From Clusia tigrina (Eukaryota > Arthropoda > Insecta > Diptera > Clusiidae), in assembly GCA_920105625.2 (NCBI GenBank), contig CAKKTE020000328.1, positions 2,170,001 to 2,234,000 on the forward strand: 64,000 nucleotides of DNA, in the 5' to 3' direction. Below are positions 1 to 14,250 of the stretch, in pieces (the first letter of the stretch is position 1; every line of letters starts with the position of its first letter). The translations under genes were made by a program, and so were the position numbers. Below the pieces are notes generated by a model. The model ran no database searches. It was not told where the DNA came from and saw only the letters and a list, made by a program, of their open reading frames with translations.

Positions 1-1589
1 TTGTTACAAAATTTCAAGGTTTTATGACGCTCCAGTAAAAAGTTACAAGCGTTTGTATGTTGCAAACTTTGTTAGGTGTAGGACGTACCGTATAGAAATT
101 AGGGCCATTTGAAGTTTTCTCAGTTTTGATGTGGGCCTCAACGATCGCATAGCATTGAGCGATAGCTTAAATTGACAAGAGGCTCGAGTACTTTATTGTT
201 AGAAAATTTCAAGGTTTTATGACGCTCCAGTAAAAAGTTACAAGCATTTGTGTGTTGCAAACTTTGATAGGTGTAGGACGTACCGTATATAAGTTAGGGC
301 CATTTGAAGTTTTATCAGTGTTTGATTTGGGACTCAAGGGTAGCATAGCTTTGAGCGATAGCTTAAATTGACAAGAGGCTCGAGTACTTTATTGTTACAA
401 AATTTCAAGGTTTTATGACGCTCCAGTAAAAATTTACAAGCATTTGTATGTTGCAAACTTTGGTAGGTGTAGGACGTACCGTATAGAAGTAAGGGCCATT
501 TGAAGTTTTATCAGTGTTTGATTTGGGACTCAAGGGTAGCATAGCTTTGAGCGATAGGTTAAATTGACAAGAGGCTCAAGTACTTTATTGTTACAAAATT
601 TCAAGGTTTTATGACGCTCCAGTAAAAAGTTACAAGCAATTGTATATTGCAAACTTTGATAGGTGTAGGACGTACCGTATATAAGTTAGGGCCATTTGAA
701 GTTTTATCAGTGTTTGATTTGGGACTCAAGGGTAGCATAGCTTTGAGCGATAGCTTAAATTGACAAGAGGCTCGAGTACTTTATTGTTACAAAATTTCAA
801 GGTCTTATGACGCTCCAGTAAAAATTTACAAGCATTTGTATGTTGCAAACTTTGGTAGGTGTAGGACGTACCGTATAGAAGTAAGGGCCTTTTGAAGTTT
901 TATCAGTGTTTGATTTTGGACTCAAGGGTAGCATAGCTTTGAGCGATAGCTTAAATTGACAAGAGGCGCGAGTACTTTATTGTTACAAAATTTCAAGGTT
1001 TTAAGACGCTCCAGTAAAAAGTTACAAGCGTTTGTATGTTGCAAACTTTGATAGGTGTAGGACGTACCGTATAGAAGTTAGGGCCATTTGAAGTTTTCTC
1101 AGTGTTTGATTTGGGACTCAAGAGTAGCATAGCTTTGAGCGATAGCTTAAATAGACTAGAGGCTCGAGTACTTTATTGTTACAAAATTTCAAGGTTTTAT
1201 GACGCTCCAGTAAAAAGTTACAAGCATTTGTATGTTGGTAACTTTGATAGGTGTAGGACGTACCGTATAGAAGTTAGGGCCATTTGAAGTTTTATCAGTG
1301 TTTGAGGTGGGACTCAAGGGTAGCATAGATTTGATCGATAGCTTAATTTGACAAGAGGCTCAAGTACTTTATTGTTACAAAATTTCAAGGTTTTATGACG
1401 CTCCAGTAAAAAGTTACAAGCATTTGTATGTTGCAAAATTTGATAGGTGTAGGACGTACCGTATAGAAGTTAGGGCCATTTGAAGTTTTATCAGTGTTTG
1501 ATTTGGGACTCAAGGGCGCCATAGCTTTGAGCGATAGCTTAAATTGACAAGAGGCTCGAGTACTTTATTGTTAAAAAATTTCAAGGTTT
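1..1589 (+). repeat. satellite monomers left of the first large HOR
   Basis: About eight monomers with mixed variants, running off the left window edge. From about 755 onward this segment (extending to 2405) is a near-copy of 16426-18076 with a constant offset of 15671 bp. Shared rare markers include GAGGCGCGAG, TTTTAAGACGCTCC, AATAGACTAGAGG and TGTTGGTAACTTTG. No gene is present: the 61-codon open stretch at 1102-1287 recurs only because the segment is duplicated. Confidence 0.85.
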
Positions 1590-4500
1590 TATGACGCCCC
1601 AGTAAACAGTTACAAGCATTTGTATGTTGCAAACTTTGTTAGGTGTAGGACGTACCGTATAGAAATTAGGGCCATTTGAAGTTTTCTCAGTTTTGATGTG
1701 GGACTCAACGGTCGCATAGCATTGAGCGATAGCTTAAATTGACAAGAGGCTCGAGTACTTTATTGTTAGAAAATTTCATGGTTTTATGACGCTCCAGTAA
1801 AAAGTTACAAGCATTTGTATGTTGCAAACTTTGATAGGTGTAGGACGTACCGTATAGAAGTTAGGGCCATTTGAAGTCTTATCAGTGTTTGATTTGGGAC
1901 TCAAGGGTAGCATAGCTTTGAGCGATAGCTTAAATTGACAAGAGGCTCGAGTACTTTATTGTTACAAAATTTCAAGGTCTTATGACGCTCCAGTAAAAAG
2001 TTACAAGCATTTGTATTTTGCAAACTTTGATAGGTGTAGGACGTACCGTATAGAAGTTAGGGCCATTTGAAGTTTTATCAGTGTTTGATTTGGGACTCAA
2101 GGGTAGCATAGCTTTAAGCGATGGCTTAAATTGACAAGAGGCTCGAGTACTTTATAGTTACAAAATTTCTAGGTTTTATAACGCTCCAGTAAAAATTTAC
2201 AAGCATTTGTATGTTGCAAACTTTGGTAGGTGTAGGATGTACCGTATAGAAGTAAGGGCCTTTTGAAGTTTTATCAGTGTTTGATTTTGGACTCAAGGGT
2301 AGCATAGCTTTGAGCGATCGCTTAAATTGACAAGAGGCTCGAGTACTTTATTGTTACAAAATTTCAAGGTCTTACGACGCTCCAGTAAAAAGTTACAAGC
2401 ATTTGTATGTTGCAAACTTTGATAGGTGTAGGACGTACCGTATAGAAGTAAGTGCCACTTGAAGTTTTATCAGTGTTTGAGTTGGGACTCAAGGGTAGCA
2501 TAGCTTTGAGCGATAACTTAAATTGACAAGATGCTCGAGTACTTTACTGTTAAAAAATTTCAAAGTTTTATGACGCTCCAGGAAAAAGTTACAAGCATTT
2601 GTATGTTGCAAACTATGTTAGGTGTAGGACGTACCGTATATAAGTTAGGGCCATTTGAAGTTTTATCAGTGTTTGATTTGGGACTCAAGGGTAGCATTGC
2701 TTTGAGCGATAGCTTAAATTGACAAGAGGCTCGAGTACTTTATTGTTACAAAATTTCAAGGTTTTATGACGCCCCAGTAAAAAGTTACAAGCATTTGTAT
2801 GTTGCAAACTTTGATAGGTGTAGGACGTACCGTATAGATATTAGGGCCATTTGAAGTTTTATCAGTGTTTGATTTGGGACTCAAGGGTAGCATAGCTTTG
2901 AGCGATAGCTTAAATTGACAAGAGGCTCGAGTACTTTATTGTTACAAAATTTCAAGGTTTTATGACGCTCCAGTAAAAAGTTAGAAGCATTTGTATATTG
3001 CAAACTTTGATAGGTGTAGGACGTACCGTATAGAATTTAGGGCCATTTGAAGTTTTATCAGTGTTTGATTTGGGACTCAAGGGTAGCATAGCTTTGAGCG
3101 ATAACTTAAATTGACAAGATGCTCGAGTACTTTACTGTTAAAAAATTTCAAGGTTTTATGACGCTCCAGTAAAAAGTTACAAGCAATTGTATGTTGTAAA
3201 ATTTTATAGGTGCAGGACGTACCGTATAGAATGTAGGGCCAATTGAAGTCTTATCAGTGTTTGATTTCGGACTCAAGGTTGCCATAGCTTTGAGCGATAG
3301 CTTAAATTGACAAGAGGCTCGAGTACTTTATTGTTACAAAATTTCAAGGTTTTATGACGCTCCAGTAAAAAGTTACAAGCATTTGTATGTTGCAAAATTT
3401 GATAGGTGTAGGACGTACCGTATAGAAGTTAGGGCCATTTGAAGTTTTATCAGTGTTTGATTTGGGACTCAAGGGCGCCATAGCTTTGAGCGATAGCTTA
3501 AATTGACAAGAGGCTCGAGTACTATATTGTTAAAAAATTTCAAGGTTTTATGACGCCCCAGTAAACAGTTACAAGCATTTGTATGTTGCAAACTTTGTTA
3601 GGTGTAGGACGTACCGTATAGAAATTAGGGCCATTTGAAGTTTTCTCAGTTTTGATGTGGGACTCAACGGTCGCATAGCATTGAGCGATAGCTTAAATTG
3701 ACAAGAGGCTCGAGTACTTTATTGTTAGAAAATTTCATGGTTTTATGACGCTCCAGTAAAAAGTTACAAGCATTTGTATGTTGCAAACTTTGATAGGTGT
3801 AGGACGTACCGTATAGAAGTTAGGGCCATTTGAAGTCTTATCAGTGTTTGATTTGGGACTCAAGGGTAGCATTGCTTTGAGCGATAGCTTAAATTGACAA
3901 GAGGCTCGAGTACTTTATTGTTACAAAATTTCAAGGTCTTATGACGCTCCAGTAAAAAGTTACAAGCATTTGTATTTTGCAAACTTTGATAGGTGTAGGA
4001 CGTACCGTATAGAAGTTAGGGCCATTTGAAGTTTTATCAGTGTTTGATTTGGGACTCAAGGGTAGCATAGCTTTAAGCGATGGCTTAAATTGACAAGAGG
4101 CTCGAGTACTTTATAGTTACAAAATTTCTAGGTTTTATAACGCTCCAGTAAAAATTTACAAGCATTTGTATGTTGCAAACTTTGGTAGGTGTAGGACGTA
4201 CCGTATAGAAGTAAGGGCCTTTTGAAGTTTTATCAGTGTTTGATTTTGGACTCAAGGGTAGCATAGCTTTGAGCGATCGCTTAAATTGACAAGAGGCTCG
4301 AGTACTTTATTGTTACAAAATTTCAAGGTCTTACGACGCTCCAGTAAAAAGTTACAAGCATTTGTATGTTGCAAACTTTGATAGGTGTAGGACGTACCGT
4401 ATAGAAGTAAGTGCCACTTGAAGTTTTATCAGTGTTTGAGTTGGGACTCAAGGGTAGCATAGCTTTGAGCGATAACTTAAATTGACAAGATGCTCGAGTA

Positions 4501-7074
4501 CTTTACTGTTAAAAAATTTCAAAGTTTTATGACGCTCCAGGAAAAAGTTACAAGCATTTGTATGTTGCAAACTATGTTAGGTGTAGGACGTACCGTATAT
4601 AAGTTAGGGCCATTTGAAGTTTTATCAGTGTTTGATTTGGGACTCAAGGGTAGCATTGCTTTGAGCGATAGCTTAAATTGACAAGAGGCTCGAGTACTTT
4701 ATTGTTACAAAATTTCAAGGTTTTATGACGCCCCAGTAAAAAGTTACAAGCATTTGTATGTTGCAAACTTTGATAGGTGTAGGACGTACCGTATAGATAT
4801 TAGGGCCATTTGAAGTTTTATCAGTGTTTGATTTGGGAATCAAGGGTAGCATAGCTTTGAGCGATAACTTAAATTGACAAGAGGCTCGAGTACTTTATTG
4901 TTACAAAATTTCAAGGTTTTATGACGCTCCAGTAAAAAGTTACAAGCATTTGTATATTGCAAACTTTGATAGGTGTAGGACGTACCGTATAGAAGTTAGG
5001 GCCATTTGAAGTTTTATCAGTGTTTGATTTGGGACTCAAGGGTAGCATAGCTTTGAGCGATAACTTAAATTGACAAGATGCTCGAGTACTTTACTGTTAA
5101 AAAATTTCAAGGTTTTATGACGCTCCAGTAAAAAGTTACAAGCAATTGTATGTTGTAAAATTTTATAGGTGCAGGACGTACCGTATAGAATGTAGGGCCA
5201 TTTGAAGTTTTATAAGTGTTTGATTTCGGACTCAAGGTTGCCATAGCTTTGAGCGATAGCTTAAATTGACAAGAGGCTCGAGTACTTTATTGTTACAAAA
5301 GTTCGAGGTTTTATGACGCTCCAGTAAAAAGTTACAAGCGTTTGTATGTTGCAAACTTTGACAGGTGTAGGACGTACCGTATAGAAGTTAGGGCCATTTG
5401 AAATTTTCTCAGTGTTTGATTTGGGACTCAAGAGTAGCATAGCTTTGAGCGATAGCTTAAATTGACTAGAGGCTCGAGTACTTTATTGTTACAAAATTTC
5501 ACGGTTTTATGACGCTCCAGTAAAAAGTTACAAGCATTTGTATGTTGCAAAATTTGATAGGTGTAGGACGTACCGTATAGAAGTTAGGGCCATTTGAAGT
5601 TTTATCAGTGTTTGATTTGGGACTCAAGGGCGCCATAGCTTTGAGCGATAGCTTAAATTGACAAGAGGTTCGAGTACTTTATTGTTAAAAAATTTCAAGG
5701 TTTTATGACGCCCCAGTAAACAGTTACAAGCATTTGTATGTTGCAAACTTTGTTAGGTGTAGGACGTACCGTATAGAAATTAGGGCCATTTGAAGTTTTC
5801 TCAGTTTTGATGTGGGACTCAACGGTCGCATAGCATTGAGCGATAGCTTAAATTGACAAGAGGCTCGAGTACTTTATTGTTAGAAAATTTCATGGTTTTA
5901 TGACGCTCCAGTAAAAAGTTACAAGCATTTGTATGTTGCAAACTTTGATAGGTGTAGGACGTACCGTATAGAAGTTAGGGCCATTTGAAGTCTTATCAGT
6001 GTTTGATTTGGGACTCAAGGGTAGCATAGCTTTGAGCGATAGCTTAAATTGACAAGAGGCTCGAGTACTTTATTGTTACAAAATTTCAAGGTCTTATGAC
6101 GCTCCAGTAAAAAGTTACAAGCATTTGTATTTTGCAAACTTTGATAGGTGTAGGACGTACCGTATAGAAGTTAGGGCCATTTGAAGTTTTATCAGTGTTT
6201 GATTTGGGACTCAAGGGTAGCATAGCTTTAAGCGATGGCTTAAATTGACAAGAGGCTCGAGTACTTTATAGTTACAAAATTTCTAGGTTTTATAACGCTC
6301 CAGTAAAAATTTACAAGCATTTGTATGTTGCAAACTTTGGTAGGTGTAGGACGTACCGTATAGAAGTAAGGGCCTTTTGAAGTTTTATCAGTGTTTGATT
6401 TTGGACTCAAGGGTAGCATAGCTTTGAGCGATCGCTTAAATTGACAAGAGGCTCGAGTACTTTATTGTTACAAAATTTCAAGGTCTTACGACGCTCCAGT
6501 AAAAAGTTACAAGCATTTGTATGTTGCAAACTTTGATAGGTGTAGGACGTACCGTATAGAAGTAAGTGCCACTTGAAGTTTTATCAGTGTTTGAGTTGGG
6601 ACTCAAGGGTAGCATAGCTTTGAGCGATAACTTAAATTGACAAGAGGCTCGAGTACTTTATTGTTACAAAATTTCAAGGTTTTATGACGCTCCAGTAAAA
6701 AGTTACAAGCATTTGTATATTGCAAACTTTGATAGGTGTAGGACGTACCGTATAGAAGTTAGGGCCATTTGAAGTTTTATCAGTGTTTGATTTGGGACTC
6801 AAGGGTAGCATAGCTTTGAGCGATAACTTAAATTGACAAGATGCTCGAGTACTTTACTGTTAAAAAATTTCAAGGTTTTATGACGCTCCAGTAAAAAGTT
6901 ACAAGCAATTGTATGTTGTAAAATTTTATAGGTGCAGGACGTACCGTATAGAATGTAGGGCCATTTGAAGTTTTATAAGTGTTTGATTTCGGACTCAAGG
7001 TTGCCATAGCTTTGAGCGATAGCTTAAATTGACAAGAGGCTCGAGTACTTTATTGTTACAAAATTTCAAGGTTT
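1590..7074 (+). repeat. 28-mer higher-order repeat, copy 1 (5485 bp)
   Basis: This block is repeated immediately downstream at a constant offset of 5485 bp (28 monomers less 3 bp). Internally it holds three sub-blocks that each begin near the diagnostic variant GATGTGGGACTCAACGG, at 1695, 3654 and 5809. The spacings are 1959, 2155 and 1371 bp, meaning 10, 11 and 7 monomers. Markers shared with copy 2 at the same offset include GGGAATCAAGG (4838 and 10323), AAAAGTTCGAGG (5300 and 10785) and AGCATTGCTTTG (3870 and 9355). Boundaries are approximate, placed where the offset alignment stops. Confidence 0.85.
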
Positions 7075-10000
7075 TATGACGCCCCAGTAAACAGTTACAA
7101 GCATTTGTATGTTGCAAACTTTGTTAGGTGTAGGACGTACCGTATAGAAATTAGGGCCATTTGAAGTTTTCTCAGTTTTGATGTGGGACTCAACGGTCGC
7201 ATAGCATTGAGCGATAGCTTAAATTGACAAGAGGCTCGAGTACTTTATTGTTAGAAAATTTCATGGTTTTATGACGCTCCAGTAAAAAGTTACAAGCATT
7301 TGTATGTTGCAAACTTTGATAGGTGTAGGACGTACCGTATAGAAGTTAGGGCCATTTGAAGTCTTATCAGTGTTTGATTTGGGACTCAAGGGTAGCATAG
7401 CTTTGAGCGATAGCTTAAATTGACAAGAGGCTCGAGTACTTTATTGTTACAAAATTTCAAGGTCTTATGACGCTCCAGTAAAAAGTTACAAGCATTTGTA
7501 TTTTGCAAACTTTGATAGGTGTAGGACGTACCGTATAGAAGTTAGGGCCATTTGAAGTTTTATCAGTGTTTGATTTGGGACTCAAGGGTAGCATAGCTTT
7601 AAGCGATGGCTTAAATTGACAAGAGGCTCGAGTACTTTATAGTTACAAAATTTCTAGGTTTTATAACGCTCCAGTAAAAATTTACAAGCATTTGTATGTT
7701 GCAAACTTTGGTAGGTGTAGGATGTACCGTATAGAAGTAAGGGCCTTTTGAAGTTTTATCAGTGTTTGATTTTGGACTCAAGGGTAGCATAGCTTTGAGC
7801 GATCGCTTAAATTGACAAGAGGCTCGAGTACTTTATTGTTACAAAATTTCAAGGTCTTACGACGCTCCAGTAAAAAGTTACAAGCATTTGTATGTTGCAA
7901 ACTTTGATAGGTGTAGGACGTACCGTATAGAAGTAAGTGCCACTTGAAGTTTTATCAGTGTTTGAGTTGGGACTCAAGGGTAGCATAGCTTTGAGCGATA
8001 ACTTAAATTGACAAGATGCTCGAGTACTTTACTGTTAAAAAATTTCAAAGTTTTATGACGCTCCAGGAAAAAGTTACAAGCATTTGTATGTTGCAAACTA
8101 TGTTAGGTGTAGGACGTACCGTATATAAGTTAGGGCCATTTGAAGTTTTATCAGTGTTTGATTTGGGACTCAAGGGTAGCATTGCTTTGAGCGATAGCTT
8201 AAATTGACAAGAGGCTCGAGTACTTTATTGTTACAAAATTTCAAGGTTTTATGACGCCCCAGTAAAAAGTTACAAGCATTTGTATGTTGCAAACTTTGAT
8301 AGGTGTAGGACGTACCGTATAGATATTAGGGCCATTTGAAGTTTTATCAGTGTTTGATTTGGGACTCAAGGGTAGCATAGCTTTGAGCGATAGCTTAAAT
8401 TGACAAGAGGCTCGAGTACTTTATTGTTACAAAATTTCAAGGTTTTATGACGCTCCAGTAAAAAGTTACAAGCATTTGTATATTGCAAACTTTGATAGGT
8501 GTAGGACGTACCGTATAGAAGTTAGGGCCATTTGAAGTTTTATCAGTGTTTGATTTGGGACTCAAGGGTAGCATAGCTTTGAGCGATAACTTAAATTGAC
8601 AAGATGCTCGAGTACTTTACTGTTAAAAAATTTCAAGGTTTTATGACGCTCCAGTAAAAAGTTACAAGCAATTGTATGTTGTAAAATTTTATAGGTGCAG
8701 GACGTACCGTATAGAATGTAGGGCCATTTGAAGTTTTATAAGTGTTTGATTTCGGACTCAAGGTTGCCATAGCTTTGAGCGATAGCTTAAATTGACAAGA
8801 GGCTCGAGTACTTTATTGTTACAAAATTTCAAGGTTTTATGACGCTCCAGTAAAAAGTTACAAGCATTTGTATGTTGCAAAATTTGATAGGTGTAGGACG
8901 TACCGTATAGAAGTTAGGGCCATTTGAAGTTTTATCAGTGTTTGATTTGGGACTCAAGGGCGCCATAGCTTTGAGCGATAGCTTAAATTGACAAGAGGCT
9001 CGAGTACTATATTGTTAAAAAATTTCAAGGTTTTATGACGCCCCAGTAAACAGTTACAAGCATTTGTATGTTGCAAACTTTGTTAGGTGTAGGACGTACC
9101 GTATAGAAATTAGGGCCATTTGAAGTTTTCTCAGTTTTGATGTGGGACTCAACGGTCGCATAGCATTGAGCGATAGCTTAAATTGACAAGAGGCTCGAGT
9201 ACTTTATTGTTAGAAAATTTCATGGTTTTATGACGCTCCAGTAAAAAGTTACAAGCATTTGTATGTTGCAAACTTTGATAGGTGTAGGACGTACCGTATA
9301 GAAGTTAGGGCCATTTGAAGTCTTATCAGTGTTTGATTTGGGACTCAAGGGTAGCATTGCTTTGAGCGATAGCTTAAATTGACAAGAGGCTCGAGTACTT
9401 TATTGTTACAAAATTTCAAGGTCTTATGACGCTCCAGTAAAAAGTTACAAGCATTTGTATTTTGCAAACTTTGATAGGTGTAGGACGCACCGTATAGAAG
9501 TTAGTGCCATTTGAAGTTTTATCAGTGTTTGATTTGGGACTCAAGGGTAGCATAGCTTTAAGCGATGGCTTAAATTGACAAGAGGCTCGAGTACTTTATA
9601 GTTACAAAATTTCTAGGTTTTATAACGCTCCAGTAAAAATTTACAAGCATTTGTATGTTGCAAACTTTGGTAGGTGTAGGACGTACCGTATAGAAGTAAG
9701 GGCCTTTTGAAGTTTTATCAGTGTTTGATTTTGGACTCAAGGGTAGCATAGCTTTGAGCGATCGCTTAAATTGACAAGAGGCTCGAGTACTTTATTGTTA
9801 CAAAATTTCAAGGTCTTACGACGCTCCAGTAAAAAGTTACAAGCATTTGTATGTTGCAAACTTTGATAGGTGTAGGACGTACCGTATAGAAGTAAGTGCC
9901 ACTTGAAGTTTTATCAGTGTTTGAGTTGGGACTCAAGGGTAGCATAGCTTTGAGCGATAACTTAAATTGACAAGATGCTCGAGTACTTTACTGTTAAAAA

Positions 10001-12559
10001 ATTTCAAAGTTTTATGACGCTCCAGGAAAAAGTTACAAGCATTTGTATGTTGCAAACTATGTTAGGTGTAGGACGTACCGTATATAAGTTAGGGCCATTT
10101 GAAGTTTTATCAGTGTTTGATTTGGGACTCAAGGGTAGCATTGCTTTGAGCGATAGCTTAAATTGACAAGAGGCTCGAGTACTTTATTGTTACAAAATTT
10201 CAAGGTTTTATGACGCCCCAGTAAAAAGTTACAAGCATTTGTATGTTGCAAACTTTGATAGGTGTAGGACGTACCGTATAGATATTAGGGCCATTTGAAG
10301 TTTTATCAGTGTTTGATTTGGGAATCAAGGGTAGCATAGCTTTGAGCGATAACTTAAATTGACAAGAGGCTCGAGTACTTTATTGTTACAAAATTTCAAG
10401 GTTTTATGACGCTCCAGTAAAAAGTTACAAGCATTTGTATATTGCAAACTTTGATAGGTGTAGGACGTACCGTATAGAAGTTAGGGCCATTTGAAGTTTT
10501 ATCAGTGTTTGATTTGGGACTCAAGGGTAGCATAGCTTTGAGCGATAACTTAAATTGACAAGATGCTCGAGTACTTTACTGTTAAAAAATTTCAAGGTTT
10601 TATGACGCTCCAGTAAAAAGTTACAAGCAATTGTATGTTGTAAAATTTTATAGGTGCAGGACGTACCGTATAGAATGTAGGGCCATTTGAAGTTTTATAA
10701 GTGTTTGATTTCGGACTCAAGGTTGCCATAGCTTTGAGCGATAGCTTAAATTGACAAGAGGCTCGAGTACTTTATTGTTACAAAAGTTCGAGGTTTTATG
10801 ACGCTCCAGTAAAAAGTTACAAGCGTTTGTATGTTGCAAACTTTGACAGGTGTAGGACGTACCGTATAGAAGTTAGGGCCATTTGAAATTTTCTCAGTGT
10901 TTGATTTGGGACTCAAGAGTAGCATAGCTTTGAGCGATAGCTTAAATTGACTAGAGGCTCGAGTACTTTATTGTTACAAAATTTCACGGTTTTATGACGC
11001 TCCAGTAAAAAGTTACAAGCATTTGTATGTTGCAAAATTTGATAGGTGTAGGACGTACCGTATAGAAGTTAGGGCCATTTGAAGTTTTATCAGTGTTTGA
11101 TTTGGGACTCAAGGGCGCCATAGCTTTGAGCGATAGCTTAAATTGACAAGAGGTTCGAGTACTTTATTGTTAAAAAATTTCAAGGTTTTATGACGCCCCA
11201 GTAAACAGTTACAAGCATTTGTATGTTGCAAACTTTGTTAGGTGTAGGACGTACCGTATAGAAATTAGGGCCATTTGAAGTTTTCTCAGTTTTGATGTGG
11301 GACTCAACGGTCGCATAGCATTGAGCGATAGCTTAAATTGACAAGAGGCTCGAGTACTTTATTGTTAGAAAATTTCATGGTTTTATGACGCTCCAGTAAA
11401 AAGTTACAAGCATTTGTATGTTGCAAACTTTGATAGGTGTAGGACGTACCGTATAGAAGTTAGGGCCATTTGAAGTCTTATCAGTGTTTGATTTGGGACT
11501 CAAGGGTAGCATAGCTTTGAGCGATAGCTTAAATTGACAAGAGGCTCGAGTACTTTATTGTTACAAAATTTCAAGGTCTTATGACGCTCCAGTAAAAAGT
11601 TACAAGCATTTGTATTTTGCAAACTTTGATAGGTGTAGGACGTACCGTATAGAAGTTAGGGCCATTTGAAGTTTTATCAGTGTTTGATTTGGGACTCAAG
11701 GGTAGCATAGCTTTAAGCGATGGCTTAAATTGACAAGAGGCTCGAGTACTTTATAGTTACAAAATTTCTAGGTTTTATAACGCTCCAGTAAAAATTTACA
11801 AGCATTTGTATGTTGCAAACTTTGGTAGGTGTAGGACGTACCGTATAGAAGTAAGGGCCTTTTGAAGTTTTATCAGTGTTTGATTTTGGACTCAAGGGTA
11901 GCATAGCTTTGAGCGATCGCTTAAATTGACAAGAGGCTCGAGTACTTTATTGTTACAAAATTTCAAGGTCTTACGACGCTCCAGTAAAAAGTTACAAGCA
12001 TTTGTATGTTGCAAACTTTGATAGGTGTAGGACGTACCGTATAGAAGTAAGTGCCACTTGAAGTTTTATCAGTGTTTGAGTTGGGACTCAAGGGTAGCAT
12101 AGCTTTGAGCGATAACTTAAATTGACAAGAGGCTCGAGTACTTTATTGTTACAAAATTTCAAGGTTTTATGACGCTCCAGTAAAAAGTTACAAGCATTTG
12201 TATATTGCAAACTTTGATAGGTGTAGGACGTACCGTATAGAAGTTAGGGCCATTTGAAGTTTTATCAGTGTTTGATTTGGGACTCAAGGGTAGCATAGCT
12301 TTGAGCGATAACTTAAATTGACAAGATGCTCGAGTACTTTACTGTTAAAAAATTTCAAGGTTTTATGACGCTCCAGTAAAAAGTTACAAGCAATTGTATG
12401 TTGTAAAATTTTATAGGTGCAGGACGTACCGTATAGAATGTAGGGCCATTTGAAGTTTTATAAGTGTTTGATTTCGGACTCAAGGTTGCCATAGCTTTGA
12501 GCGATAGCTTAAATTGACAAGAGGCTCGAGTACTTTATTGTTACAAAAGTTCAAGGTTT
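7075..12559 (+). repeat. 28-mer higher-order repeat, copy 2 (5485 bp)
   Basis: Direct tandem copy of the preceding block with the same 10-, 11- and 7-monomer order of sub-blocks (diagnostic variant at 7180, 9139 and 11294). Only scattered single-base differences were seen by eye, for example GACGCACC at 9487 against GACGTACC, and TTACAAGC at 8466 against TTAGAAGC at 2981. The duplication is therefore recent compared with the divergence between the monomers inside it. Confidence 0.85.
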
Positions 12560-14100
12560 TATGACGCTCCAGTAAAAAGTTACAAGCGTTTGTATGTTGC
12601 AAACTTTGACAGGTGTAGGACGTACCGTATAGAAGTTAGGGCCATTTGAAATTTTCTCAGTGTTTGATTTGGGACTCAAGAGTAGCATAGCTTTGAGCGA
12701 TAGCTTAAATTGACTAGAGGCTCGAGTACTTTATTGTTACAAAATTTCAAGGTTTTATGACGCCCCAGTAAAAATTTACAAGCATTTGTATGTTGCAAAC
12801 TTTGTTAGGTGTAGGACGTACCGTATAGAAATTAGGGCCATTTGAAGTTTTCTCAGTTTTGATGTGGGACTCAACGGTCGCAAAGCATTGAGCGATAGCT
12901 TAAATTGACAAGAGGCTCGAGTACTTTATTGTTAGAAAATTTCAAGGTTTTATGACGCTCCAGTAAAAAGTTACAAGCATTTGTATGTTGGTAACTTTGA
13001 TAGGTGTAGGACGTACCGTATAGAAGTTAGGGCCATTTGAAGTTTTATCAGTGTTTGAGGTGGGACTCAAGGGTAGCATAGATTTGAGCGATAGCTTAAT
13101 TTGACAAGAGGCTCAAGTACTTTATTGTTACAAAATTTCAAGGTTTTATGACGCTCCAGTAAAAAGTTACAAGCATTTGTATGTTGCAAAATTTGATAGG
13201 TGTAGGACGTACCGTATAGAAGTTAGGGCCATTTGAAGTTTTATCAGTGTTTGATTTGGGACTCAAGGGCGCCATAGCTTTGAGCGATAGCTTAAATTGA
13301 AAAGAGGCTCGAGTACTTTATTGTTACAAAATTTCAAGGTTTTATGACGCCCCAGTAAAAAGTTACAAGCATTTGTATGTTGCAAACTTTGTTAGGTGTA
13401 GGACGTACCGTATAGAAATTAGGGCCATTTGAAGTTTTCTCAGTTTTGATGTGGGACTCAACGGTCGCAAAGCATTGAGCGATAGCTTAAATTGACAAGA
13501 GGCTCGAGTACTTTATTGTTAGAAAATTTCAAGGTTTTATGACGCTCCAGTAAAAAGTTACAAGCATTTGCATGTTGCAAACTTTGATAGGTGTAGGACG
13601 TACCGTATAGAAGTTAGGGCCATTTGAAGTCTTATCAGTGTTTGATTTGGGACTCAAGGGTAGCATAGCTTTGAGCGATAGCTTAAATTGACAAGAGGCT
13701 CGAGTACTTTATTGTTACAAAATTTCAAGGTCTTATGACGCTCCAGTAAAAAGTTACAAGCATTTGTATGTTGCAAACTTTGATAGGTGTAGGACGTACC
13801 GTATATAAGTGAGGGCCATTTGAAGTTTTATCAGTGTTTGATTTGGGACTCAAGGGTAGCATAGCTTTGAGCGATAGGTTAAATTGACAAGAGGCTCAAG
13901 TACTTTATTGTTACAAAATTTCAAGGTTTTATGGCGCTCCAGTAAAAAGTTACAAGCAATTGTATGTTGCAAAATTTTATAGGTGAAGGACGTACCGTAT
14001 AGAAGTTAGGGCCATTTGAAGTTTTATCAGTGTTTGATTTGGGACTCAAGGGCGCCATAGCTTTGAGCGATAGCTTAAATTGACAAGAGGCTCGAGTACT
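10838..14100 (+). repeat. dispersed HOR segment B, copy 1
   Basis: A stretch of about 3.26 kb matching 18085-21347 at a constant offset of 7247 bp. Shared rare markers are CTTTGACAGG, TTTCACGG (10984 and 18231), CAAAAGTTCA (12544 and 19791), GCATTTGCATG (13564 and 20811) and TATGGCGCTCC (13931 and 21178). The two copies are separated by about 4 kb of different HOR segments, so this is not a simple tandem duplication. It overlaps the end of the second 28-mer. Confidence 0.75.
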
Positions 14101-14250
14101 TTACTCTTAAAAAATTTCAAAGTTTTATGACGCTCCAGGAAAAAGTTACAAGCATTTGTATGTTGCAAACTATGTTAGGTGTAGGACGTACCGTATAGAA
14201 GTTAGGGCCATTTGAAGTTTTATCAGTGTTTGATTTGGGACTCAAGGGTA

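Noticed and set aside
2531..2722. Recurring 63-codon open frames at 2531, 4490, 8016 and 9975 that look conserved
   Set aside because: They are identical because they lie in duplicated HOR segments, not because of selection. The 196-bp period is not a multiple of three, and neighbouring monomers do not keep the frame.
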